Translations under genes and position numbers: made by a program
Part shown: positions 38,643 to 48,097 of the stretch, piece by piece
Layout: every line of letters starts with the position of its first letter
Position numbering within the stretch: position 1 is the first letter of the stretch
Source: Aggregatibacter aphrophilus ATCC 33389
GTDB taxonomy: Bacteria; Pseudomonadota; Gammaproteobacteria; Enterobacterales; Pasteurellaceae
NCBI RefSeq assembly: GCF_900636915.1
Contig: NZ_LR134327.1
Location: 558,001-622,000, forward strand
Length of the DNA stretch: 64,000 bases
Direction: 5' to 3'
Notes under the pieces: model-generated
What the model saw: only the letters and a program-made list of their open reading frames with translations
What the model was told of the DNA's origin: nothing
Databases searched by the model: none

Positions 38643-40136
38643 TTAATCTTCTTTACCTAGAATCTGGTTAATCTCGCTTTTATATAATACTGCTTTAGCC
38701 CCATAAACTGCTTGTACGCCACCACCAACTTCTAATACTTCAACGGCGCCTAACGCTTTTAAGCGTGGTTTATCCACTAATTTGACGTCTTTCACTGCCA
38801 CCCGTAAACGGGTAATGCAAGCATCCACGTTTTCAATATTTTCTGCACTACCTAGGGCGTTGATGATCTCGTGGGCGTTTTCCGTTAAAGAAGAGGTTTG
38901 CTGTTCCACGCTGTCTTCTTGCTCTTCTGCACGTCCCGGGGTCATCACATTAAATTGCGTAATTAAGAAACGGAAGCTGAAATAATACAACGCCGCCCAA
39001 CATACGCCGACCCAAATTACCGTAAACCAGTTGGTATTTTCATTGCCTTGCAAGATCCCAAACAACAGGAAGTCAATAAATCCACCGGAGAACGTGTTAC
39101 CGATGGAAATATTCAAAATGTCGGCAATATAGAAGGATACACCGTCTAAAAAGGCGTGGAAAACATACAACCAAGGTGCAACGAATAAGAACATAAATTC
39201 GATAGGCTCGGTGATCCCTGTAATAAAAGAGGTCAACGCCGCACCAAGGAATAACCCGCCAATGGTTTTACGACGCGCTTTCGGCACACAGTGATACATC
39301 GCCAAACAGGCTGCCGGCAAGCCGAACATCATGGTGTCAAAACGGCCTGCGAAGAAACGTGTACCTTCCGTAAATAAACCTTGGTGATTCGGATCCGCCA
39401 ATTGGGCAAAGAAGATTTTTTGCGCCCCGATAATGGTTTCACCATTCACGATTTCCGTACCGCCTAATTCGGTGTACCAAAATAAAGGATAAATCATGTG
39501 GTGTAAGCCTACTGCACCACATAAGCGCATGAGGAAGCCATAAAAGAATGTTCCGATTGCGCCCATAGAAGCAATATGTTCACCGGCAGACAACAACCAA
39601 TTTTGAAATGTCGGCCAAATTAAAAAGAAGATGGCGCCGACAAAAATCGCCGCAAAGGAGGTAACAATCGGCACAAAACGTGAACCGCCGAAAAAGCCTA
39701 AAATTTGAGGCAATTGAATATTATGATATTTATTGTGCAGTTTGACGGTAATCAACCCCATCACCAAAGCACCGATCACGCCCGTATCAATTCCTTTGGT
39801 TTCCGGTGAAAACAGCGGAATCAATGCTGCAATCGTACCGGTCATGATCAAATAGCCGACCGTTGCCGCTAACGCTGCAACCCCTTTATCCCGTTTGGCT
39901 AAACCAATGCCTAAACCTATACAAAGTAATAGTGCCAAATTACCGAACACCACCGAACCGGCAGCCGACATGATCTGAAAAATGCCTTGCAAAACAGGGT
40001 TATCCAACAAAGGATAGGCTTGCACGGTGGCCTTGTTGGATAAGGCACCGCCGATACCTAATAATAAACCGGCCGCCGGTAAAATGGCGATCGGCAACAT
40101 AAAAGCTTTACCTACTTGTTGAAGTTGTTTAAACAT
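38643..40136 (-). CDS. ptsG: PTS glucose-type transporter EIICB
   Basis: This protein imports and phosphorylates a hexose, most likely glucose, using phosphate from EIIA-Glc. The 497-residue product has an EIIC membrane domain (about 1-400, with GITEPIEF) and an EIIB domain with the phosphorylated Cys440 in DACITRLRV. The loop GGTEIVNGETIIGAQ and GTRFFAGRFDTMMFGLPAA resemble the Vibrio-type PtsG as I recall it, more than E. coli PtsG. Start 40136 is chosen because AGGAG lies six bases upstream; an in-frame GTG six codons earlier overlaps that site. Maltose or GlcNAc specificity cannot be excluded. Confidence 0.88.
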   Translation of the reverse strand: MFKQLQQVGKAFMLPIAILPAAGLLLGIGGALSNKATVQAYPLLDNPVLQGIFQIMSAAGSVVFGNLALLLCIGLGIGLAKRDKGVAALAATVGYLIMTGTIAALIPLFSPETKGIDTGVIGALVMGLITVKLHNKYHNIQLPQILGFFGGSRFVPIVTSFAAIFVGAIFFLIWPTFQNWLLSAGEHIASMGAIGTFFYGFLMRLCGAVGLHHMIYPLFWYTELGGTEIVNGETIIGAQKIFFAQLADPNHQGLFTEGTRFFAGRFDTMMFGLPAACLAMYHCVPKARRKTIGGLFLGAALTSFITGITEPIEFMFLFVAPWLYVFHAFLDGVSFYIADILNISIGNTFSGGFIDFLLFGILQGNENTNWFTVIWVGVCWAALYYFSFRFLITQFNVMTPGRAEEQEDSVEQQTSSLTENAHEIINALGSAENIENVDACITRLRVAVKDVKLVDKPRLKALGAVEVLEVGGGVQAVYGAKAVLYKSEINQILGKED

Positions 40137-40303
40137 AATTCGTCTCCTATTCACTATGTTTAACTGAAATCCATTTTCTTTTTTTATGGAGTTAATTTTC
40201 CATGTGCTAAATATTTTTAGAATACTACTTCAATATATAAACAAAAAACATGATTAAGATCTCGTTTTAACAAGAAAACTGACTGGACGTGATTAGTTAG
40301 GAC

Positions 40304-40334
40304 AAAAAAATCGGCATTCGAAAATGCCGATTTT
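40304..40334 (-). terminator. yegP terminator with UUCG loop
   Basis: AAAATCGGCATT (40307-40318) and AATGCCGATTTT (40323-40334) form a 12-base stem. On the minus strand the loop is TTCG, a very stable tetraloop, followed by seven T residues. Confidence 0.9.
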
Positions 40335-40349
40335 AGAAAAAAATACCAA

Positions 40350-40682
40350 TTAAGCTTCTTTGATTACCGTGGTAGAAGCATTGTTAATCACGGATTCAAT
40401 ACCTTTTTTAGTGGCAGCTTGGGAAGAATAATATTGGCCACGACCGATTTCCTGATGGTTGGCTGCTTTCAACACGAAATATGGTTGATCGCTTTTAGTG
40501 GTTCGAAGCTCAAAATTTTTCTCATCCACGCCATTTTTCTGCACTGAGGCAATGCCGTTTTGCGCAGAAGCTTTGGTTTTATAAAGCTCGCTGGTTAAAA
40601 TGATTTGTCCGTTAGTGGCGATCAAGTTGAACATAAATTGACCGTCTTTTGCTGTTTTTAATTCATAATGTCCTTGCGCCAT
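40350..40682 (-). CDS. yegP: YegP-family protein (two DUF1508 repeats)
   Basis: The 110-residue protein consists of two DUF1508 repeats (about 5-52 and 56-103), each of the form GxYxLKxAKDGQFxFNLxAxNGQxIxxSExYxxKxxAxxGIxSV. Family members are small cytosolic proteins of unknown function, the same length as E. coli YegP. AGGAGG-like CCTCCT complement lies just upstream. It is monocistronic, divergent from manA and bounded by a strong terminator. Confidence 0.92.
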   Translation of the reverse strand: MAQGHYELKTAKDGQFMFNLIATNGQIILTSELYKTKASAQNGIASVQKNGVDEKNFELRTTKSDQPYFVLKAANHQEIGRGQYYSSQAATKKGIESVINNASTTVIKEA

Positions 40683-40885
40683 TTTTATTCCTCCTAAGGT
40701 TAATTCAATGGGGTGAACCGTCTAAAATTTAATTAGACAAAGGAAAAAAAATACCTTGCAAAATAAAAATTTTAGACATTGCTAAATGTATAAAAAAAGC
40801 ACGTTTATAGCAACAGCCAAAAGTGAAAATATGCTAAAATGCGTGCCCAATATAACGCGACAAAACACTGACAGAGGAAATTAAC

Positions 40886-42088
40886 ATGGCCGGTATTTAT
40901 CAACTAAAAGGCTGTATTCAACCTTATGCTTGGGGTGGCAAACATTATATTGCGAACTTACTAAATGTCACAAACAATCAAGAACCATACGCTGAATATT
41001 GGTTAGGCGCACACATTTCCGCCCCGTCACAATTACTTATCGCCAACGGTGAAATATCATTACTTGATTTTCTACACAAAAATCCCACCGCACTTGGTAC
41101 ACAAAGTCGTCAATTGTTTGGTGATAATTTGCCTTATTTGCTGAAAATTTTAGATGTCGCCAATCCCCTTTCCATTCAGTTGCACCCGACTAAAAAACAA
41201 GCTGAAATTGGCTTTGCGCAGGAAAATGCCGCAGGCATCCCGTTAAATGATCCGAAGCGCACCTATAAGGACGATAACCATAAGCCGGAAATGATGATTG
41301 CTTTGTCCGATTTTTGGCTTTTACATGGTTTTAAAACCAAATCCAAAATTCTCGACACCCTACGCCAACGCACGTCACTTGCGGATCTGGCAACAAAATT
41401 GGCCTCGCAGAATTTAGCGGATTTTTACGCTGACATTATGTTAGCCAAACAAGATCAATTAGCACAATGGCTCTTGCCGATTATTGAGGGTCAACAGAAG
41501 GCTTACGAGCAAAATCAACTTGCCATGCAGGATCCTGATTACTGGGTGCTTTACACATTGCACGCCATGCAGATTTCCCGAGACAAGTTAGATGCAGGCT
41601 TAATGAGTTTTTACTTGTTCAATATTGTGAATTTGCAGGTTGGCGAAGGTATTTTCCAAGCGGCCGGCGTGCCGCACGCATATTTACGCGGACAAAATAT
41701 TGAACTAATGGCCTGTTCCGACAATGTCATTCGTGGCGGTCTAACGCCAAAACACGTTGATATCGAACAATTGCTAAAAATCATCGATTGCAGTGAAATT
41801 GTCCCTCAGATTATCGCGCCGGCACCTAAAAATCAGGTTTACACCTATCCGACGCCCATTGCCGATTTTGCCTTGAGCAATATGCCTTACGCAAAAAACA
41901 CCGAGATTTCCGACCGCACTTTAAACGGCACGATTCTCTTAGTAATGACTGGCGAAATCACATTGGAAGCCGCACAACAAAAACTCACTTTGAAACAAGG
42001 ACAAGCGGCGTTCGTTGAAGCAGATACAGACTATCGTGTGCATGGCATGCAAGAAGGTTATGCCGTGTTTGCCGGGTTGCCACTTTAA
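40886..42088 (+). CDS. manA: Mannose-6-phosphate isomerase
   Basis: ManA interconverts mannose 6-phosphate and fructose 6-phosphate. The 400-residue type I enzyme carries the zinc ligands in IQLHPTK, NHKPEMM and GVPHAYL, and the catalytic RGQNIELMACSDNVIRGGLT region. GAGG precedes the ATG. An extended -10, TGCTAAAAT (40832-40840), lies about 45 bases upstream. Three USS lie within or near the gene (about 41090 and 41921). Confidence 0.96.
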   Translation: MAGIYQLKGCIQPYAWGGKHYIANLLNVTNNQEPYAEYWLGAHISAPSQLLIANGEISLLDFLHKNPTALGTQSRQLFGDNLPYLLKILDVANPLSIQLHPTKKQAEIGFAQENAAGIPLNDPKRTYKDDNHKPEMMIALSDFWLLHGFKTKSKILDTLRQRTSLADLATKLASQNLADFYADIMLAKQDQLAQWLLPIIEGQQKAYEQNQLAMQDPDYWVLYTLHAMQISRDKLDAGLMSFYLFNIVNLQVGEGIFQAAGVPHAYLRGQNIELMACSDNVIRGGLTPKHVDIEQLLKIIDCSEIVPQIIAPAPKNQVYTYPTPIADFALSNMPYAKNTEISDRTLNGTILLVMTGEITLEAAQQKLTLKQGQAAFVEADTDYRVHGMQEGYAVFAGLPL

Positions 42089-42186
42089 ATTCAGTTTATC
42101 TTCCCCTCGCCCGTTTACGGAAGAGGAGAAAAATTCATATTTTTATTGGTTATTCAAGAAGAAAATACATCAAAAATAGGAACATT

Positions 42187-43950
42187 ATGACCGAACAAAC
42201 CTTTATTCTCGGCAAAGATGCCGCCCTTGAGGAAAGTATTGAAAAATTTCAACAAAAACTGACCGCACTTGGCTTTAACATTGAAGAAGCCTCGTGGTTA
42301 AATCCCGTGCCAAACGTGTGGTCGGTACATATTCGTGACAAAGACTGCCCGCAATGTTTCACCAACGGCAAGGGTGCCAGTAAAAAAGCGGCATTAGCTT
42401 CCGCATTAGGCGAATATTTTGAGCGTCTTTCCACCAACTATTTCTGGACGGATTTCTATTTAGGGCAAGACATTGCCAATAGCGATTTTGTGCACTATCC
42501 GAACGAAAAATGGTTCCCTATTGAAGATGAAGCCCTATTGCCTCGTGGTATTTTAGACGATCATTTATTTGAACATTTCGATCCGAATCAAGAGCTGACA
42601 CCTGAACTTTTAGTGGATTTGCAATCGGGCAACTATGAGCGAGGCATTGTCGCGCTGCCTTATGTACGCCAATCAGATCAACAGACGGTGTATATTCCGC
42701 AAAATATTATCTCTAACCTTTATGTTTCCAACGGTATGTCTGCCGGCAACAGCCAATTTGAAGCCCGTGTACAGGGATTGTCGGAAGTGTTTGAGCGCTA
42801 TGTGAAAAATAAAATCATCGCAGAAGCGATCAGCCTGCCGTTAATTCCGCAAGACGTAATGGCGCGTTATCCGTCCATTCAAGCGTCTATTGATAAACTA
42901 GAACAGGAAGGTTTCCCGATTTTGGCGTATGACGCCTCTCTTGGCGGTAAATATCCGGTGATTTGTGTCATTTTACTCAACCCGACCAATGGCACGTGTT
43001 TTGCCTCTTTCGGAGCGCACCCAAAATTCCAAGTGGCATTAGAGCGCACCGTCACCGAATTATTACAAGGTCGTAGCCTAAAAGAGTTGGACGTTTTCGC
43101 CCCGCCGTCATTCAATAACGATGATGTGGCCGAACACGCCAATTTGGAAACCCACTTTATTGATTCCAGCGGTTTAATTTCTTGGGATTTATTCAAAGAC
43201 ACACCGGATTATGAGTTCGCCGATTGGGATTTCTCCGGCAAAGATACCCATGAAGAATACGACAATCTCATGGCGGTTCTCCGCGAGGAAAACAAAGAGG
43301 TTTACATCATGGACTACAATCACTTAGGTGTTTACGCCTGTCGCATCATCGTGCCGAGCATGTCCGATATTTATCCGGCAGACGACTTAATTTACGCCAA
43401 CAGTAACATGGGCATGGACTGGCGAGAAATCCTGTTGGATTTACCGCACTTCCACCACGACAAAGAAACCTATCAAGAATTATTGGACGAACTGGACGAA
43501 CAAGACATTGACGACGCCACCCGCGTACGTGAATTTATCGGCATCGTGGCACCGAAAGCCAGCGGCTGGACAACTTTGCGCATCGGTGAATTAAAATCCA
43601 TGCTTTATCTCGCTTTAGGCGACTTGGCAATGGCGTTAGACTGGGCGAACTGGACATACAATATGAACAGCTCCGTGTTCACCGCTGAACGCGCTAATTA
43701 TTACCGTTGCTTAATTAGCAGCCTTGAATTATTTATGGACAGCAAACGCACGCCACAACAATACCGTATGGTATTCGACAAAATGTATGGCAAAGACGCG
43801 GTGGCATTTGCGTGGGGCGCGATTCAAGGTGGAAATCCGTTCTATAACCTGCCTGCCAGCGACGAAACTCTCGCTAACTTTAGTGAACATCAAAAATTAT
43901 TGGCAGCCTATGCTAAATTGCAAAAGGCAAAACGTGAAAATTGGCAGTAA
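42187..43950 (+). CDS. ycaO: YcaO, cyclodehydratase-fold protein linked to S12 methylthiolation
   Basis: The 587-residue protein is orthologous in length and sequence to E. coli YcaO (586). It has the ATP-binding YcaO fold (about 60-420, with KGASKKAALASALGEYFERLS and EARVQGLSEVFERY) and a C-terminal tetratricopeptide-like region. E. coli YcaO helps RimO methylthiolate ribosomal protein S12. No partner thiopeptide or azoline biosynthesis genes are nearby, so a natural-product role is unlikely. AGGA lies before the ATG. The manA-ycaO gap is 98 bases without a clear terminator, so they may be co-transcribed. Confidence 0.93.
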   Translation: MTEQTFILGKDAALEESIEKFQQKLTALGFNIEEASWLNPVPNVWSVHIRDKDCPQCFTNGKGASKKAALASALGEYFERLSTNYFWTDFYLGQDIANSDFVHYPNEKWFPIEDEALLPRGILDDHLFEHFDPNQELTPELLVDLQSGNYERGIVALPYVRQSDQQTVYIPQNIISNLYVSNGMSAGNSQFEARVQGLSEVFERYVKNKIIAEAISLPLIPQDVMARYPSIQASIDKLEQEGFPILAYDASLGGKYPVICVILLNPTNGTCFASFGAHPKFQVALERTVTELLQGRSLKELDVFAPPSFNNDDVAEHANLETHFIDSSGLISWDLFKDTPDYEFADWDFSGKDTHEEYDNLMAVLREENKEVYIMDYNHLGVYACRIIVPSMSDIYPADDLIYANSNMGMDWREILLDLPHFHHDKETYQELLDELDEQDIDDATRVREFIGIVAPKASGWTTLRIGELKSMLYLALGDLAMALDWANWTYNMNSSVFTAERANYYRCLISSLELFMDSKRTPQQYRMVFDKMYGKDAVAFAWGAIQGGNPFYNLPASDETLANFSEHQKLLAAYAKLQKAKRENWQ

Positions 43951-43980
43951 AGTGCGGTCATTTTTTTAAGCGTTTTTATC

Positions 43981-44008
43981 AGGGTGAAGCAATTCACCCT
44001 TTTTATTT
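43981..44008 (+). terminator. ycaO terminator
   Basis: AGGGTGAA (43981-43988) and TTCACCCT (43993-44000) form an eight-base stem with a GCAA (GNRA) tetraloop, followed by TTTTATTT. A USS lies between it and the ycaO stop. Confidence 0.85.
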
Positions 44009-44118
44009 CTGTTAAGGGAATGTAGAAAAACCTATCAACTCATTGAATTAGCAAAGAAAAACACTATAATCGAAAAGCTACACAACGCCTCACATATTCA
44101 ATAACCTAGGAAAATTTC

Positions 44119-44427
44119 ATGAAAAAAATACTCGCAACAATATCAATAACCATATTATTAAATACTTGTGCCACTCTTGAAACCTTAGATAAACCTAAAT
44201 TTTACAGCGGTACACGAATGGATATTGAGTCGCTTAATGATCGTTCTCGATCTCACGGAACATCGGCTGATTTAGCAGATGCATTCATAAAATCGTTGTA
44301 TTTAATAGATCTACCATTTAGCTTTGTAGCCGATACGGCTTTGTTACCAATTAAAACCCTTCAAGTTTTAGCAAGTAGCGATGAAGAAGATAAGACTAAA
44401 CGTTCTGATGTACCACGTCATCAATAA
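44119..44427 (+). CDS. YceK/YidQ-family small lipoprotein
   Basis: The 102-residue product resembles the YceK/YidQ (DUF1375) lipoproteins of unknown function. It has the hallmark tyrosine/asparagine-rich start after the signal (KFYSGTRMDIESL) and the LPFSFVADTALLPI helix typical of the family. The signal ends LLNTC-A with Cys17. Asn at -2 and Thr at -1 do not fit the usual lipobox, so lipidation is uncertain. Similar small outer-membrane lipoproteins occur beside unrelated genes, and context gives no further clue. AGGAAA precedes the ATG. Confidence 0.75.
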   Translation: MKKILATISITILLNTCATLETLDKPKFYSGTRMDIESLNDRSRSHGTSADLADAFIKSLYLIDLPFSFVADTALLPIKTLQVLASSDEEDKTKRSDVPRHQ

Positions 44428-44430
44428 CCA

Positions 44431-44466
44431 AAATGACCGTTTAAAAACTAAGTTGTCATTTTTTTA
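44431..44466 (+). terminator. Terminator after the YceK-like gene
   Basis: AAATGAC (44431-44437) and GTCATTT (44455-44461) pair across a 17-base loop and a run of T follows. Confidence 0.6.
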
Positions 44467-44564
44467 TGGAAAATTTTCGTTCTGTGATCTAACACATAGA
44501 AATACAAAAACATTCAAGCTATGATTTAACCAATTGTTTCACATAAATTTAGAGGAGGTTATTT

Positions 44565-44972
44565 ATGCAAAGTTGGACAACTGAAATGTGGCAAGCTGCA
44601 TTAATCGGTTTAGTGGTTGGTTTTATTATTGGTTATTTTTTATTACGACTCACCAAAGAATCTGCCAAAAAACAAGTGAAAACCGAAGCGGAATTACGCG
44701 CCGCAAAAGAACAGTTGGAAAATCAAAAACAACAATTGGAGAAACATTTTTCGGAAAGTGCCGATTTGTTGAAATCCCTTGCACAGGATTATCAAAAACT
44801 GTATCAACACCTTGCACAATCCTCTAATCGGTTATTGCCGGAACTCACTGACAAGGCATTGTTCCAACATAATTTATTGGATGACAAAGGGAATCCGTTG
44901 CCGACAAATTCAGACGATCAGCCGAAAGACTATTCCGAAGGCTCTTCAGGGATTTTCAAGGCAGAAAAATAG
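44565..44972 (+). CDS. zapG: ZapG/YhcB inner-membrane division-associated protein
   Basis: The 135-residue protein matches the YhcB (DUF1043, ZapG) family, which links cell elongation, division and lipopolysaccharide synthesis in E. coli. It has one N-terminal membrane helix (about 9-29), a long coiled coil (about 33-85) and a disordered acidic tail. GAGGAGG lies before the ATG. It is monocistronic and ends at a USS terminator. Confidence 0.92.
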   Translation: MQSWTTEMWQAALIGLVVGFIIGYFLLRLTKESAKKQVKTEAELRAAKEQLENQKQQLEKHFSESADLLKSLAQDYQKLYQHLAQSSNRLLPELTDKALFQHNLLDDKGNPLPTNSDDQPKDYSEGSSGIFKAEK

Positions 44973-44997
44973 TTGCTCTATCTTCGCGCAAACATAG

Positions 44998-45044
44998 AAA
45001 GTGCGGTCAGAAAAACAATCATTTTTTTGACCGCACTTTTATTC
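44998..45044 (+). terminator. zapG terminator, paired USS
   Basis: AAAGTGCGGTCA (44998-45009) and TGACCGCACTTT (45028-45039) form a perfect 12-base stem; a short T-run follows. Confidence 0.75.
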
Positions 45045-45073
45045 CTCTATCTAAAAATATTTATGCGGAATAA

Positions 45074-45102
45074 TTGACATTTAGTGTCCTAGCCCTTACC
45101 TT
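45074..45102 (+). promoter_or_regulatory. Candidate promoter of yccA
   Basis: A perfect TTGACA (45074-45079) is followed after 17 bases by TACCTT (45097-45102), 48 bases before the yccA start. Confidence 0.55.
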
Positions 45103-45149
45103 ACACAAAGGTTTCAACCTATTATTTTCTTTACACTAAAGGAGCTTTT

Positions 45150-45812
45150 ATGCAATCTCGTATTATTGTTGACAGCAGAGAAGAATCGTTACTTAGTACA
45201 CACAAAGTACTGCGCAACACGTATTTCTTGTTGGCGTTAACATTAGCATTTTCCGCCGTGGTGGCTTATGTTTCTATGGCAATGGATTTACCTCGCCCGG
45301 GGTTAATCGTTCTGCTTGTGGGTTTCTATGGTTTGCTTTTCTTAACAAACGCCTTGGCGAATAGTGGATTAGGTATTTTGGCTGCGTTTGCATTCACCGG
45401 TTTCTTGGGTTATACCATTGGGCCAATTTTGAATATGTATGTAAGCGCGGGTTTGGGTGATGCTATCGTGTTAGCGTTGGCCGGTACGGCAATTACCTTC
45501 TTTGCCTGCTCCGCTTATGTGTTGACCACCAAAAAAGACATGTCTTTCTTATCCGGTACAATGTTGGCGTTATTCGTTGTATTGTTAGTTGGCATGGTAG
45601 CGAGTTTCTTCTTCCACTTCCCGGCACTTTATGTGGGTATCAGCGCGCTATTCATCGTATTCTCCACCATGGGGATTTTGTATGAAACCAGCAACATTAT
45701 CCACGGCGGAGAAACCAACTATATTCGTGCGACCGTAAGTTTATTCGTGTCTATCTATAACCTGTTTATCAGCTTATTAAACTTGCTTTCATTCTTCTCT
45801 TCCAGAGATTAA
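45150..45812 (+). CDS. yccA: YccA, Bax-inhibitor-1 family membrane protein
   Basis: YccA is a seven-helix inner-membrane protein that modulates the FtsH protease in E. coli. The 220-residue product has the family features: seven hydrophobic segments from residue 24 on, the acidic ILYETSNII motif of the sixth helix, and a polar N-terminus of the usual length. AAGGAG precedes the ATG. It is followed by a terminator and tusE, as in E. coli. Confidence 0.94.
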   Translation: MQSRIIVDSREESLLSTHKVLRNTYFLLALTLAFSAVVAYVSMAMDLPRPGLIVLLVGFYGLLFLTNALANSGLGILAAFAFTGFLGYTIGPILNMYVSAGLGDAIVLALAGTAITFFACSAYVLTTKKDMSFLSGTMLALFVVLLVGMVASFFFHFPALYVGISALFIVFSTMGILYETSNIIHGGETNYIRATVSLFVSIYNLFISLLNLLSFFSSRD

Positions 45813-45836
45813 TTATTAATTTGATAGATAAATTCA

Positions 45837-45863
45837 ACGCCCCTTTTCTGGGGCGTTTTTGTA
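45837..45863 (+). terminator. yccA terminator
   Basis: ACGCCCC (45837-45843) and GGGGCGT (45850-45856) form a perfect stem followed by a T-run. It ends 35 bases before tusE. Confidence 0.85.
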
Positions 45864-45897
45864 TAATCAAACCCATGAAAACAATAAGGTTATCACG

Positions 45898-46227
45898 ATG
45901 TTGAGTGTAAATAATAAGCAAATTGAAACTGATGCGTCAGGCTATTTATTAAATATTAATGATTGGACCCCGGATGTGGCATTGGCTATTGCAACATTAG
46001 AAAATTTAGAACTCACCGAAGCGCATTGGGAAATTATCCATTTTGTGCGGGATTTTTATCAAGAATATAAAACCTCTCCTGCTATTCGAATGCTAGTAAA
46101 AGCCACTGCACAAAAACTGGGTGAAGACAAAGGGAATAGCCGTTATTTACAACGGCTGTTTCCCGATGGCCCTGCCAAACAGGCAACCAAATTAGCCGGA
46201 TTACCTAAACCGGCAAAATGCCTATAA
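45898..46227 (+). CDS. tusE: Sulfur-relay protein TusE
   Basis: TusE (DsrC family) passes persulfide sulfur from TusBCD to MnmA for 2-thiouridine in tRNA. The 109-residue protein keeps the C-terminal reactive cysteine as its next-to-last residue (KPAKCL) and the core [17 protein letters not shown] 45898 is chosen because AAGGT lies eight bases upstream; an open frame extends 13 codons further through the yccA terminator and is rejected. Neighbouring yccA matches the E. coli order. Confidence 0.95.
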   Translation: MLSVNNKQIETDASGYLLNINDWTPDVALAIATLENLELTEAHWEIIHFVRDFYQEYKTSPAIRMLVKATAQKLGEDKGNSRYLQRLFPDGPAKQATKLAGLPKPAKCL

Positions 46228-46228
46228 C

Positions 46229-46270
46229 CAATTTGCGAATCATTTGCATTTAAAAAATAAAAGAATATAA
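46229..46270 (+). promoter_or_regulatory. yfeABCD promoter with candidate Fur box
   Basis: TATAAT (46265-46270) is a perfect -10. The -35 region (ATTTGC, 46242-46247) lies inside CAATTTGCGAATCATTTGC (46229-46247), which matches the 19-base Fur consensus at 11 positions by hand count. A second overlapping register also scores about half. Iron repression is therefore plausible. Confidence 0.5.
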
Positions 46271-46325
46271 TCATCCTCGCAACTTATGTTGTTATTCTAT
46301 AATTAAAAAACTAAGGAGAAAAATC

Positions 46326-47207
46326 ATGCGTTTACTCGCAACCCTCATCAGCGTACTTACACTAAGTTTAAGTAGCAGCTTGGCTTATGCAAAATTCAAA
46401 GTTGTTACCACCTTCACCATCATTCAAGACATGGCGCAGAATATCGCCGGTGATGTCGCTACCGTGGAATCTATCACCAAACCAGGTGCAGAAATTCACG
46501 ATTATGAGCCGACACCAAAAGATATTGTGAAAGCCCAATCTGCCGACTTAGTATTATGGAACGGTTTAAATCTTGAACGTTGGTTTGAAAAATTCTTCCA
46601 AAACGTGAAAGATAAACCGGCTGTTGTTGTGACTGAAGGTATTGAACCAATGTCTATTCATGAAGGTCCTTATACCGGTAACCCGAATCCGCACGCTTGG
46701 ATGTCCCCTTCCAATGCATTGATTTATATTGAGAACATTAAAAATGCGTTGGTGAAATACGATCCGCAGAATAAAGAAACATACGAAAAAAACGCCGCAC
46801 TTTATGCACAAAAAATCAAAGAGTTGGATAAACCACTCCGCGAAAAATTAGCGCAAGTGCCAGAAGCTCAACGTTGGTTGGTTACCAGTGAAGGGGCATT
46901 TAGCTATCTCACCCGTGACTATGGTTTTAAAGAAGCCTATTTATGGCCGATTAATGCCGAACAGCAAGGTACGCCTCAACAGGTTCGTAAAGTCATTGAA
47001 ACTGTTAAGGCCAACAACATTCCGGTCGTTTTCAGTGAAAGTACCATTTCACCTAAACCGGCAAAACAAGTCGCGAAAGAAACCGGTGCGAAATACGGTG
47101 GCGTGCTTTATGTGGATTCCCTTTCCAATAAAAAAGGCCCGGTACCGACATATATTGATTTGTTGAATACCACCGTTTCCACTATCGCAAAAGGATTTGA
47201 AAAATAA
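46326..47207 (+). CDS. yfeA: Iron/manganese-binding protein YfeA (SitA/AfeA type)
   Basis: YfeA captures Mn or Fe in the periplasm for the YfeBCD importer. The 293-residue cluster A-I binding protein has a signal peptide (about 1-22) and four metal ligands as in the SitA/YfeA group: His58 (EIHDYEPT), His123 (NPHAWM), Glu189 (SEGAFSY) and Asp264 (YVDSLS). It lacks the histidine-rich loop of zinc-specific ZnuA. AAGGAG precedes the ATG. Overlaps with the next genes make a tight four-gene operon, equivalent to afeABCD of A. actinomycetemcomitans. Confidence 0.95.
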   Translation: MRLLATLISVLTLSLSSSLAYAKFKVVTTFTIIQDMAQNIAGDVATVESITKPGAEIHDYEPTPKDIVKAQSADLVLWNGLNLERWFEKFFQNVKDKPAVVVTEGIEPMSIHEGPYTGNPNPHAWMSPSNALIYIENIKNALVKYDPQNKETYEKNAALYAQKIKELDKPLREKLAQVPEAQRWLVTSEGAFSYLTRDYGFKEAYLWPINAEQQGTPQQVRKVIETVKANNIPVVFSESTISPKPAKQVAKETGAKYGGVLYVDSLSNKKGPVPTYIDLLNTTVSTIAKGFEK

Positions 47208-48097
47208 TGTCATCTAATATTGCCTCGATCTGTGTTGAAGATGTAACCGTTCGCTATAACAACGGTCATACCGCCATCCACGATGTCACCTTCCACTTAG
47301 AAGGCGGCACCACTTGTGCTCTTGTAGGCGTAAATGGAAGCGGAAAATCAACCCTATTTAAAAGTCTAATGGGGTTGATTAATCCACAACAAGGCAATAT
47401 TACGTTGTGTCATTTGCCAATAAAGCAGGCATTAAAACAAGACCTGGTCTCTTATGTTCCCCAGTCAGAAGAAGTGGACTGGCAATTCCCAGTATCTGTT
47501 TATGATGTGGTGCTCATGGGACGCTACGGCTACATGAATTTGTTGCGCCGCCCAAGTGAAATAGATAAGCAAAAAGTGCAAGAAGCCATGCAACGGGTGA
47601 ATATTGAGCACCTTGCTCACCGTCAAATTGGCGAGCTTTCCGGTGGTCAGAAAAAACGGGTCTTTTTAGCCCGCGCGCTTGCCCAACAAAGTCAGATTAT
47701 TTTACTGGATGAACCTTTTACCGGCGTTGATGTGCAAACAGAAAATGCCATTGTCGATTTACTCGGGCAATTACGTAGCGAAGGCCATCTCATTTTGGTC
47801 TCTACCCATAACTTGGGTGCTGTACCGGATTTTTGTGATCAGGTGGTGATGATTAATCGTACCGTAATTGCAGCCGGCTCAACGGACACGACCTTCAATC
47901 AACATAATTTGGAACTGGCCTTTGGCGGCGTATTGCGCCACATTAAGTTGCTCGGTTCAGACCTACACGATGACGAAGATCCGCGAGCAGTGACAGTGCT
48001 TACCGATGATGAACGGGCTGCGGTGTTCTATGGTAAAACCAAAGTCGATCCACCTGCGCCGATTGTGAAACACTGTAAATCAGAGGAAAAACCATAA
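47207..48097 (+). CDS. yfeB: Iron/manganese importer ATPase YfeB
   Basis: YfeB is the ATPase of the metal importer. The 296-residue protein has Walker A (GVNGSGKST), signature LSGGQKKR, Walker B (IILLDEPF) and the switch histidine (STHNLG). The C-terminal 50 residues are an acidic extension typical of this subgroup. Its ATG shares a base with the yfeA stop (TAATG), so translation is coupled. Confidence 0.95.
   Translation: MSSNIASICVEDVTVRYNNGHTAIHDVTFHLEGGTTCALVGVNGSGKSTLFKSLMGLINPQQGNITLCHLPIKQALKQDLVSYVPQSEEVDWQFPVSVYDVVLMGRYGYMNLLRRPSEIDKQKVQEAMQRVNIEHLAHRQIGELSGGQKKRVFLARALAQQSQIILLDEPFTGVDVQTENAIVDLLGQLRSEGHLILVSTHNLGAVPDFCDQVVMINRTVIAAGSTDTTFNQHNLELAFGGVLRHIKLLGSDLHDDEDPRAVTVLTDDERAAVFYGKTKVDPPAPIVKHCKSEEKP

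Noticed and set aside
40200..40300. NagC/Mlc operator before ptsG
   Set aside because: A few AT-rich partial palindromes exist but none matches either consensus well enough.
42187..43950. YcaO as part of a thiazole/oxazole-modified peptide cluster
   Set aside because: Neighbours are manA and a small lipoprotein; there is no precursor peptide, dehydrogenase or exporter, and the protein matches housekeeping E. coli YcaO in length.
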